Below are positions 6,928 to 14,533 of a DNA stretch of 16,959 nt, piece after piece. How positions within the stretch are numbered: position 1 is the stretch's first letter; the number at the start of each line of letters is the position of its first letter. The DNA comes from Actinomycetota bacterium (GTDB taxonomy: Bacteria > Actinomycetota > Actinomycetes > S36-B12 > UBA5976). The position numbers and the translations under genes are program-made. Below the pieces are notes generated by a model. That model worked only from the letters and a program-made list of their open reading frames with translations. It had not been told where the DNA came from and did no database searches. The DNA lies in contig JAPLBX010000048.1 in NCBI GenBank assembly GCA_026392535.1, forward strand, positions 1 through 16,959, written 5' to 3'.

Positions 6928-7878
6928 TTACTGAACCTGCGCAATTGTGAATAGAGCAATACCAGCCGCTACGGAAGCATTTAGAGATTCAGTTTCGCCA
7001 GTCATTGGAATAAATGCAATCACGTCGCAGTTTTCGGCAACCAAACGCGAAAGGCCTTTGCCTTCACTACCAATTACAAGTAAAACTTTGGATTTTCCTA
7101 AGCTTTTTGCTGCTTGTGAAATGTTTTGTTCGCCATCAGCATCAAGACCGATTACAAAATATCCAGCTTTCTTAAATTTCTCAATGGTGCGAGTCAAGTT
7201 TGTTGCTCGAGCAACTGGAACGCGCGCTGCGGCACCAGCGGAGGTGCGCCAGGCAACTGCAGTCATGCCGGTGCTGCGACGCTCTGGCAATACAACTGCA
7301 CCTGCTCCAAACGCAGCAGCTGAACGAACCACTGCGCCAAGATTGCGCGGATCGGTAATGCCATCTAGTGCAACGATTAGTTTTGAGGTTCCAATTACTT
7401 CTTCAGCATCTGGATATGTGTATGGCTTAACGGTCAGTGCAATGCCTTGATGAAGTGCAACGCCTGCAATTCTTTCGATCTGCATTTTGCCAACTTCAAG
7501 AATGTTTAGTCCTTGTTCAGAAGCAAGATCTAGTGCTTCACGAATCCGTTCGTCTTGTTCAATTCCAGTTGCAACGTGAAGTGCAATGGCTGGAACCTTT
7601 GCCCGAAGTGCTTCAACAACAGGATTGCGGCCAACCACAACATCGAGTTGGGCTTTGGTTGCGCGGCTTGATCGCACTGAAGTTGCACTGGCGGTGCCAG
7701 AAGAACGAGTAGTTTTCTTGGCGTCACCTTTGTAAGTCTTATGCTGTTTGCGGTCCGCTGCTTTTGGCGTTGGCCCGCGGCCTTCTAGGCCTTGGCGCCG
7801 TTGCCCACCAGAGCCAACGGTGCTTCCCTTTTTAGAAGTTTTGCGCATCGCGCCTTTACGTTGTGAATTTCCAGCCAT
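6928..7878 (-). CDS. rlmB: 23S rRNA (guanosine-2'-O-)-methyltransferase RlmB, TrmH/SpoU family
   Basis: 316 aa. The SpoU/TrmH knot motifs are intact: motif 1 DGITDPRNLGAVVRSA (172-187), motif 2 VIGSEGKGLSRL (268-279), motif 3 IPMTGETESLNASVAAGIAL (290-309). A substrate-binding domain precedes them (about 78-150), with VVGRNPVVEAL at its start. This family uses SAM to methylate a ribose in 23S rRNA (G2251 in E. coli for RlmB). The first ~75 residues are an extra Lys/Arg/Gly/Ser-rich disordered tail, probably an RNA-binding extension. ATG 7878 overlaps the cysS stop (TGATG), indicating coupling. The exact target base is inferred from the family. Confidence 0.88.
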   Translation of the reverse strand: MAGNSQRKGAMRKTSKKGSTVGSGGQRRQGLEGRGPTPKAADRKQHKTYKGDAKKTTRSSGTASATSVRSSRATKAQLDVVVGRNPVVEALRAKVPAIALHVATGIEQDERIREALDLASEQGLNILEVGKMQIERIAGVALHQGIALTVKPYTYPDAEEVIGTSKLIVALDGITDPRNLGAVVRSAAAFGAGAVVLPERRSTGMTAVAWRTSAGAAARVPVARATNLTRTIEKFKKAGYFVIGLDADGEQNISQAAKSLGKSKVLLVIGSEGKGLSRLVAENCDVIAFIPMTGETESLNASVAAGIALFTIAQVQ

Positions 7879-9296
7879 CAGTTTTCACTTTCCATGACCG
7901 ACCATCGCGCGCCATTTTGGGTATCGTCAATTGCAATTCCCGCATTTGCTAGGGAATCGCGAATCTCATCTGCTTTTGCAAAATCTTTATGTTCACGTGC
8001 TTGTTGACGCATCTGAAGTTGGTTGGCAACTAATGCATCGATAACTTCTTTCAAAACTTTTGAATCTTCTCTACTGCTATTCCAGTTTGCGGCTAATGGA
8101 TCCACACCAAGAACATCTAGCATCGCACGAACTTGATGTAAGGTTTTTGAAAGAACTTTCAAATCACTCTTTGCACCTTTTTGCAGTTCGATATTTCCTT
8201 CAGTCACAATTTCATGCACTACAGCCAGAGCTGCTGGCACACCCAAGTCATCATTCATTGCGGCACTAAATCCAGGATCAATGGTTACATTTGCAATTGA
8301 TTCTTCGCCAACGATTTCGCTAGCACGGTTGATAAAACCTTCGATGCGGCGAAAAGCAGCCCCTGATTCTTGCAACGCTTCATCGGAGAATTCCAAGTTG
8401 CTGCGATAGTGAGCGCTAACTAGATACCAACGAAGTTCAATTGCACGAATGCGCTCCAATACGTCAAACACAATTAATGAATTTCCAAGGGATTTACTCA
8501 TCTTTTCACCGGCTGTTGTGACCCAAGCATTATGAAGCCAGTAGTTAGCGAACTTTTGCCCAGCAGCTTTTGATTGTGCAATTTCATTTTCATGATGTGG
8601 GAAAACTAAATCTAGACCTCCGCCATGAATGTCGAAGTTATCACCTAAATACATCGCCGCCATTGCTGAACATTCGAGATGCCATCCAGGTCGCCCTGCT
8701 CCCCACGGGGTTGGCCAAGCAGGTTCTCCCGGCTTAGAGCCTTTCCAAAGCGCGAAGTCGCGAACATCTTTTTTACTTGCAGCATGCTCTGAATCGGTTG
8801 CGGCCAACATGTCGTCAGGTTTCTGATTTGAAAGTGAACCATATTTTTCGAAAGATCGAACATCGAAGTAAACATCGCCATTGGAGGCATAAGCATGACC
8901 GCGCTTGATGAGTTCTTCCATCAACTCAACCATTTGAGTTACATGCCCAGTGGCACGCGGTTCAATTGTTGGCGGAATGCAGCCAAGCAATGAATAAGCT
9001 TCTTGAAAAGCGCGTTCGTAATGTTGCGCAACCGCCCACCATGGTCGTTCCTCATGGATTGCTTTGTGCAAAATTTTGTCGTCAATATCAGTAACGTTTC
9101 GGCACAAAGTTACTTTGTAATTCTGTTTAAGTAGCCAACGAGTTAGCACATCAAAAACTAATCCTGATCTTAAGTGGCCAACATGTGGATTGCTCTGCAC
9201 GGTTGCACCACACAAATACATCGAAACTTCTCCTGGATTGATCGGAACGAACGGCCGAAGTGATCGAGAAGATGTGTCATATAAATGAAGGCTCAT
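7878..9296 (-). CDS. cysS: Cysteinyl-tRNA synthetase
   Basis: 472 aa, close to the normal length. It has the class I signatures PHVGH (37-41, the HIGH motif) and KMSKS (265-269). Likely zinc ligands are Cys29, Cys209, His234 and Glu238, at positions expected from E. coli CysS. NVTDIDDKI (67-75) is also typical. It charges tRNA-Cys in the cytoplasm. The related mycothiol ligase MshC was considered, but the full-length C-terminal helical and anticodon-binding region after KMSKS and the coupling with ispF and rlmB favour CysS. It begins 3 nt after the ispF stop and overlaps rlmB. Confidence 0.93.
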   Translation of the reverse strand: MSLHLYDTSSRSLRPFVPINPGEVSMYLCGATVQSNPHVGHLRSGLVFDVLTRWLLKQNYKVTLCRNVTDIDDKILHKAIHEERPWWAVAQHYERAFQEAYSLLGCIPPTIEPRATGHVTQMVELMEELIKRGHAYASNGDVYFDVRSFEKYGSLSNQKPDDMLAATDSEHAASKKDVRDFALWKGSKPGEPAWPTPWGAGRPGWHLECSAMAAMYLGDNFDIHGGGLDLVFPHHENEIAQSKAAGQKFANYWLHNAWVTTAGEKMSKSLGNSLIVFDVLERIRAIELRWYLVSAHYRSNLEFSDEALQESGAAFRRIEGFINRASEIVGEESIANVTIDPGFSAAMNDDLGVPAALAVVHEIVTEGNIELQKGAKSDLKVLSKTLHQVRAMLDVLGVDPLAANWNSSREDSKVLKEVIDALVANQLQMRQQAREHKDFAKADEIRDSLANAGIAIDDTQNGARWSVMESEN

Positions 9297-9299
9297 TTC

Positions 9300-9809
9300 T
9301 TATTCGCCTTTCATTTCCACTAAGCAAGTTGCAATAGCGGCAATTCCTTCGCCGCGTCCAGTTAGTCCAAGACCATCTGTAGTGGTGGCAGATACTGAAA
9401 CTGGTGCATTCAATATTCCAGATAACACTTTTTGCATCTCGTCACGGCGGCTTGAAACCTTTGGTTGATTGCCGATAACTGTGACGGCAACATTTACAGG
9501 TGTGAAACCTGCGGCATCAATAATTTTTAAAGCTGCTTTGAGAAAAGTTTCTCCAGATGCATTTTTAAACTCAGGGCGATCGGTTCCAAAGTTTGAACCC
9601 ATGTCACCAGTGGCTGTAGCACTAAAAAGTGAATCACAAATCGCGTGGGCTACAACGTCAGCATCAGAATGGCCAGCTAATCCCCGTTCGCCCGGCCATT
9701 CAAGTAGGCCTAGCCAAAGCACAGAATTAGCATCAAAAGCGTGCACGTCTGTGCCAATGCCAGTTCTAAGTTGTGGGTGATTTTTCACTGGCTCAGGGTA
9801 ACTGCACAA
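9300..9809 (-). CDS. ispF: 2-C-methyl-D-erythritol 2,4-cyclodiphosphate synthase
   Basis: 169 aa. GIGTDVHAF supplies metal ligands Asp21 and His23, GHSDADVVAHAICDSLFSA includes the third ligand His55, and TTDGLGLTGRGEGI near the C-terminus is the conserved end. It makes the cyclodiphosphate intermediate of the non-mevalonate isoprenoid pathway. I keep the TTG at 9809 because AAGGG lies 7 nt upstream. An in-frame GTG at 9788 would give a length nearer the usual ~158 residues but has only a poor ribosome site. It begins 20 nt after the HPr stop and is followed closely by cysS. IspD is not next to it. Confidence 0.92.
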   Translation of the reverse strand: MCSYPEPVKNHPQLRTGIGTDVHAFDANSVLWLGLLEWPGERGLAGHSDADVVAHAICDSLFSATATGDMGSNFGTDRPEFKNASGETFLKAALKIIDAAGFTPVNVAVTVIGNQPKVSSRRDEMQKVLSGILNAPVSVSATTTDGLGLTGRGEGIAAIATCLVEMKGE

Positions 9810-9829
9810 ACGCAGACCCTTTTTCGCTT

Positions 9830-10102
9830 TTATCCTTGAGGATCAGCGAGGATTTCTTGCAATTCCAATGCCAATGCTTCGGGATTGTCGCCTTCAATAA
9901 CTACGCGCACAGTTTGACCGCTCTTAATGCCGAGCGACAAAACACTTAAAATGCTCTTAGCGTCAGCGGTTGCGGTCACTTGGCCGTCAACTACTGGACT
10001 AACTGTCACTTTTAGACCAGATGTGGCAACTTTTTTAACAAAAAGGGCAGCTGGACGAGCATGTAGGCCGACCGGCGAAATTACAACTGCATCGAATTCC
10101 AT
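9830..10102 (-). CDS. ptsH: Phosphocarrier protein HPr of the PTS
   Basis: 90 aa, standard size. PVGLHARPAALF carries the phosphorylated histidine (His14). AKSILSVLSLGIKSG contains the serine (Ser50) at the position of the regulatory serine of Gram-positive HPr. It relays phosphate from Enzyme I to sugar-specific EIIA proteins in the cytoplasm. GAGGAAAT precedes the ATG. It is the first gene of a tight minus-strand run into ispF-cysS-rlmB-GNAT and is divergent from the dehydrogenase operon. Enzyme I is not in the window. A glucitol-type PTS that would use this HPr lies about 5 kb away on the other strand. Confidence 0.95.
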   Translation of the reverse strand: MEFDAVVISPVGLHARPAALFVKKVATSGLKVTVSPVVDGQVTATADAKSILSVLSLGIKSGQTVRVVIEGDNPEALALELQEILADPQG

Positions 10103-10155
10103 ATTTCCTCATTCAGATTGTGGGACATTCTCCATGAACCTTGGACAAACTTACA

Positions 10156-10184
10156 TTGATATGGGAGACTAATGCACATATGTT
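10156..10184 (+). promoter_or_regulatory. Candidate promoter of the 2-oxoacid dehydrogenase operon
   Basis: TTGATA (10156-10161) and TATGTT (10179-10184) are separated by exactly 17 nt. Transcription would start near 10191, about 28 nt before the E1-alpha ATG. The -10 box overlaps the first copy of the GCACANATGT repeat. Confidence 0.4.
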
Positions 10185-10203
10185 GTAAAACACGCACAAA
10201 TGT
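10174..10203. promoter_or_regulatory. Two GCACANATGT direct repeats 20 bp apart, candidate operators
   Basis: GCACATATGT (10174-10183) and GCACAAATGT (10194-10203) start exactly 20 bp, about two helical turns, apart. Each has an ACAnnTGT dyad core. The outer bases also give a longer dyad, TGCACAT (10173-10179) with ATGTGCA (10200-10206). They cover the likely -10 region and the transcription start in the HPr/dehydrogenase divergent region. The binding protein is unknown. Confidence 0.45.
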
Positions 10204-10218
10204 GCAGGAGAGTATTTG

Positions 10219-11241
10219 ATGGCAAACACAATTAGCCCGCTTTTTGGACACAATGGAGCACCGCTTAGTGAGAGCGCAGACACTGCACGCGCAACCCTTG
10301 CCGGCATGTTGGCGGTTCGACAATTTGAGGAAGCAGTCGACAGCCTATTTGCTCGCGGATTAATGCATGGAACTATGCATTTATCTATTGGCCAGGAAGC
10401 AAGTGCGATTGGTGCGTGTGCTGCACTAGAACAAACAGACTTCATAACTTCAACTCACCGAGGACACGGTCACTGCATTGGTAAAGGCGCAGACCTAACT
10501 CGCATGATGGCAGAGCTTCTTGCAAAGCAAACCGGATATTGCCGCGGACGTGGTGGATCAATGCACATTGCTGATGCATCAACTGGAAATCTTGGCGCTA
10601 ACGGAATCGTTGCTGGCGGAATTCCAATCGCCGCCGGTGCTGCACTTGCACAAAAAATGAAAGGCACAGATCGAGTTGTGATGTGCTTCTTCGGTGATGG
10701 CGCAACAAATGAAGGTGCATTTCACGAAGCAGTTAACTTAGCTGCAATCTGGGATTTGCCAGTGATTTTTGTTTGTGAAAATAACAAATACGGAATGTCT
10801 TTCTCAACTGAAAAAAGCATGAAGGTTGAACACATTGCAGATCGAGCTGCTGCATATGGCATTCCTGGAATAACTGTTGAAGGCAATGATGCTGATGCAG
10901 TTTATGCAGCTTGCAATGACGCTGTATTGCGAGCACGTGCAGGTCACGGACCAACACTTGTTGAAAATATAACTTATCGATGGAAGGGTCACTCAAAGAG
11001 TGATAAGAACTTGTATCGAACTAAAGAAGAAATTGAAGATTGGAAACACAAAGATCCAATTGTTAAATTTGAAAATCGGGTTATTGAACTAGGCGTATTA
11101 ACTCGAGAAGAATGTGACGCAATTGCGGCAGATATTCGGGAGAAAATTCGAGCTTCAATCTCTGAAGCTACTACTGCTCCTGATTCAGATCCAGCCGAAT
11201 TACTTGCAAGTGTTTACCGAGCAATTGAAGGTGGCAACTAA
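10219..11241 (+). CDS. Thiamine-diphosphate-dependent dehydrogenase E1 component, alpha subunit (PDH or acetoin type)
   Basis: 340 aa from ATG 10219, which has AGGAG 8 nt upstream; a TTG one codon earlier is less well placed. MHLSIGQEA and STHRGHGH in the N-terminal third, GRGGSMHIAD (110-119), and the thiamine-diphosphate motif CFFGDGATNEGAFHEA...CENN (156-189) mark an E1-alpha of the pyruvate/acetoin/branched-chain 2-oxoacid dehydrogenase family. The WKGHSKSDKNLYRTKEEIE stretch recalls AcoA-like proteins. With the beta subunit it decarboxylates the substrate and hands the acyl group to lipoyl-E2. Its stop overlaps the E1-beta start by one base. Pyruvate and acetoin cannot be told apart from sequence alone. 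Confidence 0.87.
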   Translation: MANTISPLFGHNGAPLSESADTARATLAGMLAVRQFEEAVDSLFARGLMHGTMHLSIGQEASAIGACAALEQTDFITSTHRGHGHCIGKGADLTRMMAELLAKQTGYCRGRGGSMHIADASTGNLGANGIVAGGIPIAAGAALAQKMKGTDRVVMCFFGDGATNEGAFHEAVNLAAIWDLPVIFVCENNKYGMSFSTEKSMKVEHIADRAAAYGIPGITVEGNDADAVYAACNDAVLRARAGHGPTLVENITYRWKGHSKSDKNLYRTKEEIEDWKHKDPIVKFENRVIELGVLTREECDAIAADIREKIRASISEATTAPDSDPAELLASVYRAIEGGN

Positions 11242-12230
11242 TGACTGACCGCATCATCACTTACTCAGAAGCTATTCGCGAAGCAATCGGCCAAGCAATG
11301 GAAGCCGATCCAAATGTATTTATGTTGGGTGAAGACATCGGAATTTACGGCGGAGCATTCGGCGTATCTGGCGACTTGTATCACCGCTTTGGTGCAGACC
11401 GCATTCGCGATACTCCTATTTCTGAACTTGGAATTGTTGGTGCTGCAGTTGGTGCTGCCCTAGTAGGCATGAAACCAATTGTTGAAATTCAATTCTCCGA
11501 TTTCACTGCCCAAGCAATGGACCAAATCGTTAATCAGGCAGCAAAAATTCACTTCATGCTAGGTGGCGAACTAAGTGTGCCAATGGTTTTGCGTGCACCT
11601 ATTGGTTCAGGAACCGGTGCAGCGGCTCAACACTCACAAAGTCTTGAAGCTTGGTTTGCCCACGTTCCTGGCTTAAAAGTTGTGATGCCAGCAACCGCTC
11701 AAGATGCAAAAGGCTTATTACTTGCTGCTATTGATGATCCAAACCCAGTTTTGGTTTTAGAACATAAACTTCTTTACAAAACTTCAGGACCTGTTACAGA
11801 AGCAGCTGTTCGAACCCCAATCGGAAAATCACATGTTGCACGAACTGGTAAAGATTTAGTAATTGTGGCAACAGGAGTGATGGTTTCCCGTTCCCTTGAA
11901 GCTGCTGCTGCCCTTTCTGAAAAAGGAATTGAAGCAACGGTCATCGACGTGCGCACATTGTCACCTCTCGACATGGAGCCAATCGAAGAAGCAGTGCGGG
12001 CAACTGGTCGAATTTTGTTAGTCCAAGAAGCGCCTAAGCATGTTGGATTTATGGCTGAAGTTTCCGCTCGCTTGGCTGAAGGCAAGAGTTTGTATTCACT
12101 TGAAGCGCCAATCAAACGCCTGTGCGGTATGGATATTCCTATCCCTTATGCGCCACAACTTGAAAAAGCAGTAGTCCCACAAATCCCAAATATCATTCAA
12201 GCTGTTGAAGATCTAATCCGGGAGCCGTAA
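11241..12230 (+). CDS. Thiamine-diphosphate-dependent dehydrogenase E1 component, beta subunit
   Basis: 329 aa, the usual length for E1-beta. FMLGEDIG (27-34) carries the conserved Glu that activates thiamine diphosphate. RDTPISELGIVGAAVGAAL (56-74) and EIQFSDF (82-88) are family signatures. GTGAAAQHSQSLEAWFAHVPG (124-144) holds the catalytic-site His131. The C-terminal half is the transketolase C-domain. It forms an alpha2beta2 heterotetramer with the upstream product. Most Actinobacteria make pyruvate dehydrogenase with a single-chain E1 (AceE), so a heterotetrameric E1 here is either the organism's main PDH or a complex for another substrate. One-base overlaps on both sides show tight coupling. 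Confidence 0.9.
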   Translation: MTDRIITYSEAIREAIGQAMEADPNVFMLGEDIGIYGGAFGVSGDLYHRFGADRIRDTPISELGIVGAAVGAALVGMKPIVEIQFSDFTAQAMDQIVNQAAKIHFMLGGELSVPMVLRAPIGSGTGAAAQHSQSLEAWFAHVPGLKVVMPATAQDAKGLLLAAIDDPNPVLVLEHKLLYKTSGPVTEAAVRTPIGKSHVARTGKDLVIVATGVMVSRSLEAAAALSEKGIEATVIDVRTLSPLDMEPIEEAVRATGRILLVQEAPKHVGFMAEVSARLAEGKSLYSLEAPIKRLCGMDIPIPYAPQLEKAVVPQIPNIIQAVEDLIREP

Positions 12231-13372
12231 TGCCACAAGTAGCGATCGTGATGCCAAAGATGTCAATGACTATGACTGAGGGAGAACTTCTTGTTTGGCA
12301 TGTTGAAGTTGGCCAAGAAATAAAAGCTGGCGATGTGGTTTGCGAAGTTGCAACTGACAAAATTGATATGGAAGTTGAATCGACTGCAAGCGGCAAGGTA
12401 ATTTCTTTGCTTGGAAATCCTGGAGATGTCATGGATGTTGGAGCGCCATTAATAATGGTGGATTCAATTGAAGATGATCTGCTTGCAGGTATTTTTGATG
12501 CACCTGCTCCTGCTAGCGAAACTCCTGCTGTTGAACCAACTTTGGCCGCACCAGTTGCACCTGTTGCTCCAGCAGCTCCTACGGCTGCAGAAACTCCTAT
12601 AGCTCAAGTAGTTCAAGTTATTGAAAATCCAGTTGTAAATACTGGTGATATCTTGGCAACTCCAAAAGCTCGCGAAGTTGCTCGTGATTTAAAGGTTGAT
12701 CTTGCAAGAGTTCTTGGCACTGGAGCAGATGGCGTAATAAAGCATGCAGATGTTGAAAACCTTGCAAATTCTGCTTCGAATCAAGAACGCACATTAGAAA
12801 AGCGTTTAAAGACTCGACTAGCGATTGCTAAAGCAATTGCAGCTTCATCTGACATTCCAGCATTCTCAATGACATTCGCTGAAAAAGTCGCTTGGCTACC
12901 ATCTGAAAAAACAGAACGCTTAGTGAAGATTTCTTCTGCTTGGGCGCGAGCACTTTTAGCTCATCCAGAACTACATGCAAATTGGAACAACGGCGCACCG
13001 CATAGTTTCAGTGAAGTCAAAATTGCATTCAGTGTGATGGCTCCCCATGGCGTGGTCACTCCAGTTGTTGCAGTATCAGCAAATCCATCCAATGACTTTG
13101 CAACAAAACTTAAAGAAATTATTTCGAATGCTGCTAAAGGTCAGATTGCAATTGAATACCTGACATCAAGTACTACTGGTTTAGTTGATGCAAGTGATTC
13201 TTCAGTTGTCGCAGCTGCTGGCATCTTGATCAAGCCACAACCATTGGCACTATCTGTTGGAATGCAGGCAAGCGATCAGACTCTTTACTTGACTGTCGTC
13301 GCTGACCACCGCCTGGCAGACCCTGCCGATGTTGCGCTCTTAGTCCAGCGGTTCGTGCGCGAACTGGGCTAA
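12230..13372 (+). CDS. Dihydrolipoamide acyltransferase (E2) with single lipoyl domain and divergent catalytic motif
   Basis: 380 aa. Lipoyl domain 1-80 with lipoylated Lys44 in ATDKIDMEVES, an Ala/Pro/Val-rich linker about 85-140, a peripheral subunit-binding domain 142-178 (ATPKAREVARDL...GADGVIKHADV), and an acyltransferase domain about 190-380. The transferase domain is shorter than the usual ~230 residues. The signature is DHRLADPAD (359-367), where the family has DHRxxDG: His360 and Asp364 remain, but the glycine is Pro365. The SNLG-type motif that normally comes earlier is also not recognisable. It should pass the acyl group from E1 to CoA, but activity or substrate may be altered. E3 is not in the window. 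Confidence 0.87.
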   Translation: MPQVAIVMPKMSMTMTEGELLVWHVEVGQEIKAGDVVCEVATDKIDMEVESTASGKVISLLGNPGDVMDVGAPLIMVDSIEDDLLAGIFDAPAPASETPAVEPTLAAPVAPVAPAAPTAAETPIAQVVQVIENPVVNTGDILATPKAREVARDLKVDLARVLGTGADGVIKHADVENLANSASNQERTLEKRLKTRLAIAKAIAASSDIPAFSMTFAEKVAWLPSEKTERLVKISSAWARALLAHPELHANWNNGAPHSFSEVKIAFSVMAPHGVVTPVVAVSANPSNDFATKLKEIISNAAKGQIAIEYLTSSTTGLVDASDSSVVAAAGILIKPQPLALSVGMQASDQTLYLTVVADHRLADPADVALLVQRFVRELG

Positions 13373-13415
13373 CCAAGAGCTGGGATTTCCTCTCTTTCCC
13401 GTGCGGTAATCCCAT

Positions 13416-13449
13416 CTGCCCCCTTTTAGCCTCGGCTAGAAGGGGGCAG
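13416..13449 (+). terminator. Long GC-rich hairpin after the E2 gene
   Basis: Bases 13416-13431 (CTGCCCCCTTTTAGCC) pair with 13434-13449 (GGCTAGAAGGGGGCAG) over 16 positions, with one T-G wobble and a very small loop. No T-run follows (TTACCAAATCG), so it is either a tail-less terminator or an mRNA 3'-end stabiliser. A second possible stem lies just upstream: TGGGATT (13381-13387) with AATCCCA (13408-13414). Confidence 0.55.
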
Positions 13450-13494
13450 TTACCAAATCGTTGTAAAAACCTTCTAAAAAACTCGTGGGTACCC

Positions 13495-13530
13495 TTGCCA
13501 AGAGTGTCAATTAACTCCAAACTTGGGCAA
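13495..13530. promoter_or_regulatory. Imperfect inverted repeat upstream of the SorC-type regulator gene
   Basis: TTGCCAAG (13495-13502) faces CTTGGGCAA (13522-13530), complementary apart from one extra G, 29 bp before the chosen regulator start. It could be an autoregulatory operator. I found no convincing -10/-35 pair in the 186-bp gap. Confidence 0.3.
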
Positions 13531-13558
13531 AAGTTCCGATACCTGAACGGATGTGAAG

Positions 13559-14533
13559 ATGGCCCTTCCTCGAGATAGAGCACTGCTTGTGAAAGCAGCG
13601 CGCCTCTATTACGAAGATGAGATGTCTCAGGATGAAATAGCCGAGACTTTAGGGGTTAGTCGCTCTAATATTTCCCGCATGCTCACTGATGCTCGGGCGC
13701 AAGGTATCGTCCAGATCAAAATAGTTGAACAAGCAAACCGTGATGCAGCATTAGAGCGGGCAATCCGCGAGCTGCTTCCAGTTAAAAACATTCGAGTTGC
13801 TCGCACACTTAACAAGCTTGATGAATTCACCGGCGTTGGCGCACTTGGTGCCGAAGCGCTTATCGAACGTACTCGTCCAAACACAACCATTGCAGTTAGC
13901 TGGGGATCTACCTTGCAAGCAATGGTTAACGCACTTGATTCCGATTACCAACCTGGCATTCGCCTAGTTCCACTTGTTGGTGGCATGACTGCACTTTCTT
14001 CTGGTAGCACTGGTGAAGATTTGATTCGCACAATGGCAAGCAAAATGGGTGCAACATTTTCAACATTGCTAGCACCAGTAGTTGTTCGTAGCCCAGAAGC
14101 ACATAAAGTTTTTATCAATGAACCATCTGTCTCTGACGTAATTGCCCAAGCAGCAAACGCCGAACTTGCAGTAGTAGGCATTGGCAGCAAAGGCGCATCG
14201 TCTTCAATGGAATTGCTACACAGTGCTGGACTTCCAGCTTCTCAATACGATGCATTAACTAAAGACATGGCTGGCGACATCGGTGCTCGTTTCTATGACA
14301 GCAATGGCAAAGAACTAGATCACGGCTGGTCAGATCGAATTGTTGGTATCAGCCTCGAACAACTTCGCCGCATTCCATTTGTAATTGGCATGGCAGCTGG
14401 CAAAGACAAAGCACTTGGAGTGATAGGCGCAATCCGCGGTGGGTTTGTTTCTGAAGTAATAATCAGTAGTTCATGTGCTTTTGAAATTATTCGAATTCTT
14501 TCCGATGCAAAACAAACAAGGGTGGCCTCATAA
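13559..14533 (+). CDS. SorC-family transcriptional regulator
   Basis: 324 aa from ATG 13559. A GGA ribosome site 7 nt upstream supports this over the GTG at 13553, which lies only 1 nt from it. The N-terminal HTH (about 22-43, EMSQDEIAETLGVSRSNISRML) is the SorC/DeoR-type winged motif. The rest is the SorC sugar-binding domain, related to sugar isomerases: SWGSTL, VPLVGG, VGIGSKG, and a GVIGAIRGGFVSEVIIS end. Such proteins bind a phosphorylated sugar or polyol effector and control neighbouring sugar genes. Its stop overlaps the gutM start by one base and the PTS genes follow, so it most likely regulates them. Whether it represses or activates is not visible. Confidence 0.88.
   Translation: MALPRDRALLVKAARLYYEDEMSQDEIAETLGVSRSNISRMLTDARAQGIVQIKIVEQANRDAALERAIRELLPVKNIRVARTLNKLDEFTGVGALGAEALIERTRPNTTIAVSWGSTLQAMVNALDSDYQPGIRLVPLVGGMTALSSGSTGEDLIRTMASKMGATFSTLLAPVVVRSPEAHKVFINEPSVSDVIAQAANAELAVVGIGSKGASSSMELLHSAGLPASQYDALTKDMAGDIGARFYDSNGKELDHGWSDRIVGISLEQLRRIPFVIGMAAGKDKALGVIGAIRGGFVSEVIISSSCAFEIIRILSDAKQTRVAS

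Noticed and set aside
6947..7450. 167-codon plus-strand ORF opposite rlmB
   Set aside because: Antisense to the conserved methyltransferase motifs; its composition mirrors the sense codons and it resembles no family.
7878..9296. Mycothiol ligase MshC instead of CysS
   Set aside because: The protein has the length and the C-terminal tRNA-binding helical region of CysS and sits with ispF and rlmB, as actinobacterial cysS does.
10113..10445. Minus-strand ORFs upstream of HPr overlapping the E1-alpha gene
   Set aside because: They are antisense to E1-alpha, cross the divergent promoter region, and look like shadows of a well-supported gene.
13230..13583. 117-codon minus-strand ORF spanning the end of E2 and the gap before the SorC gene
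   Set aside because: It overlaps the E2 C-terminus and the regulator start, runs through both intergenic hairpins and shows no recognisable domain.
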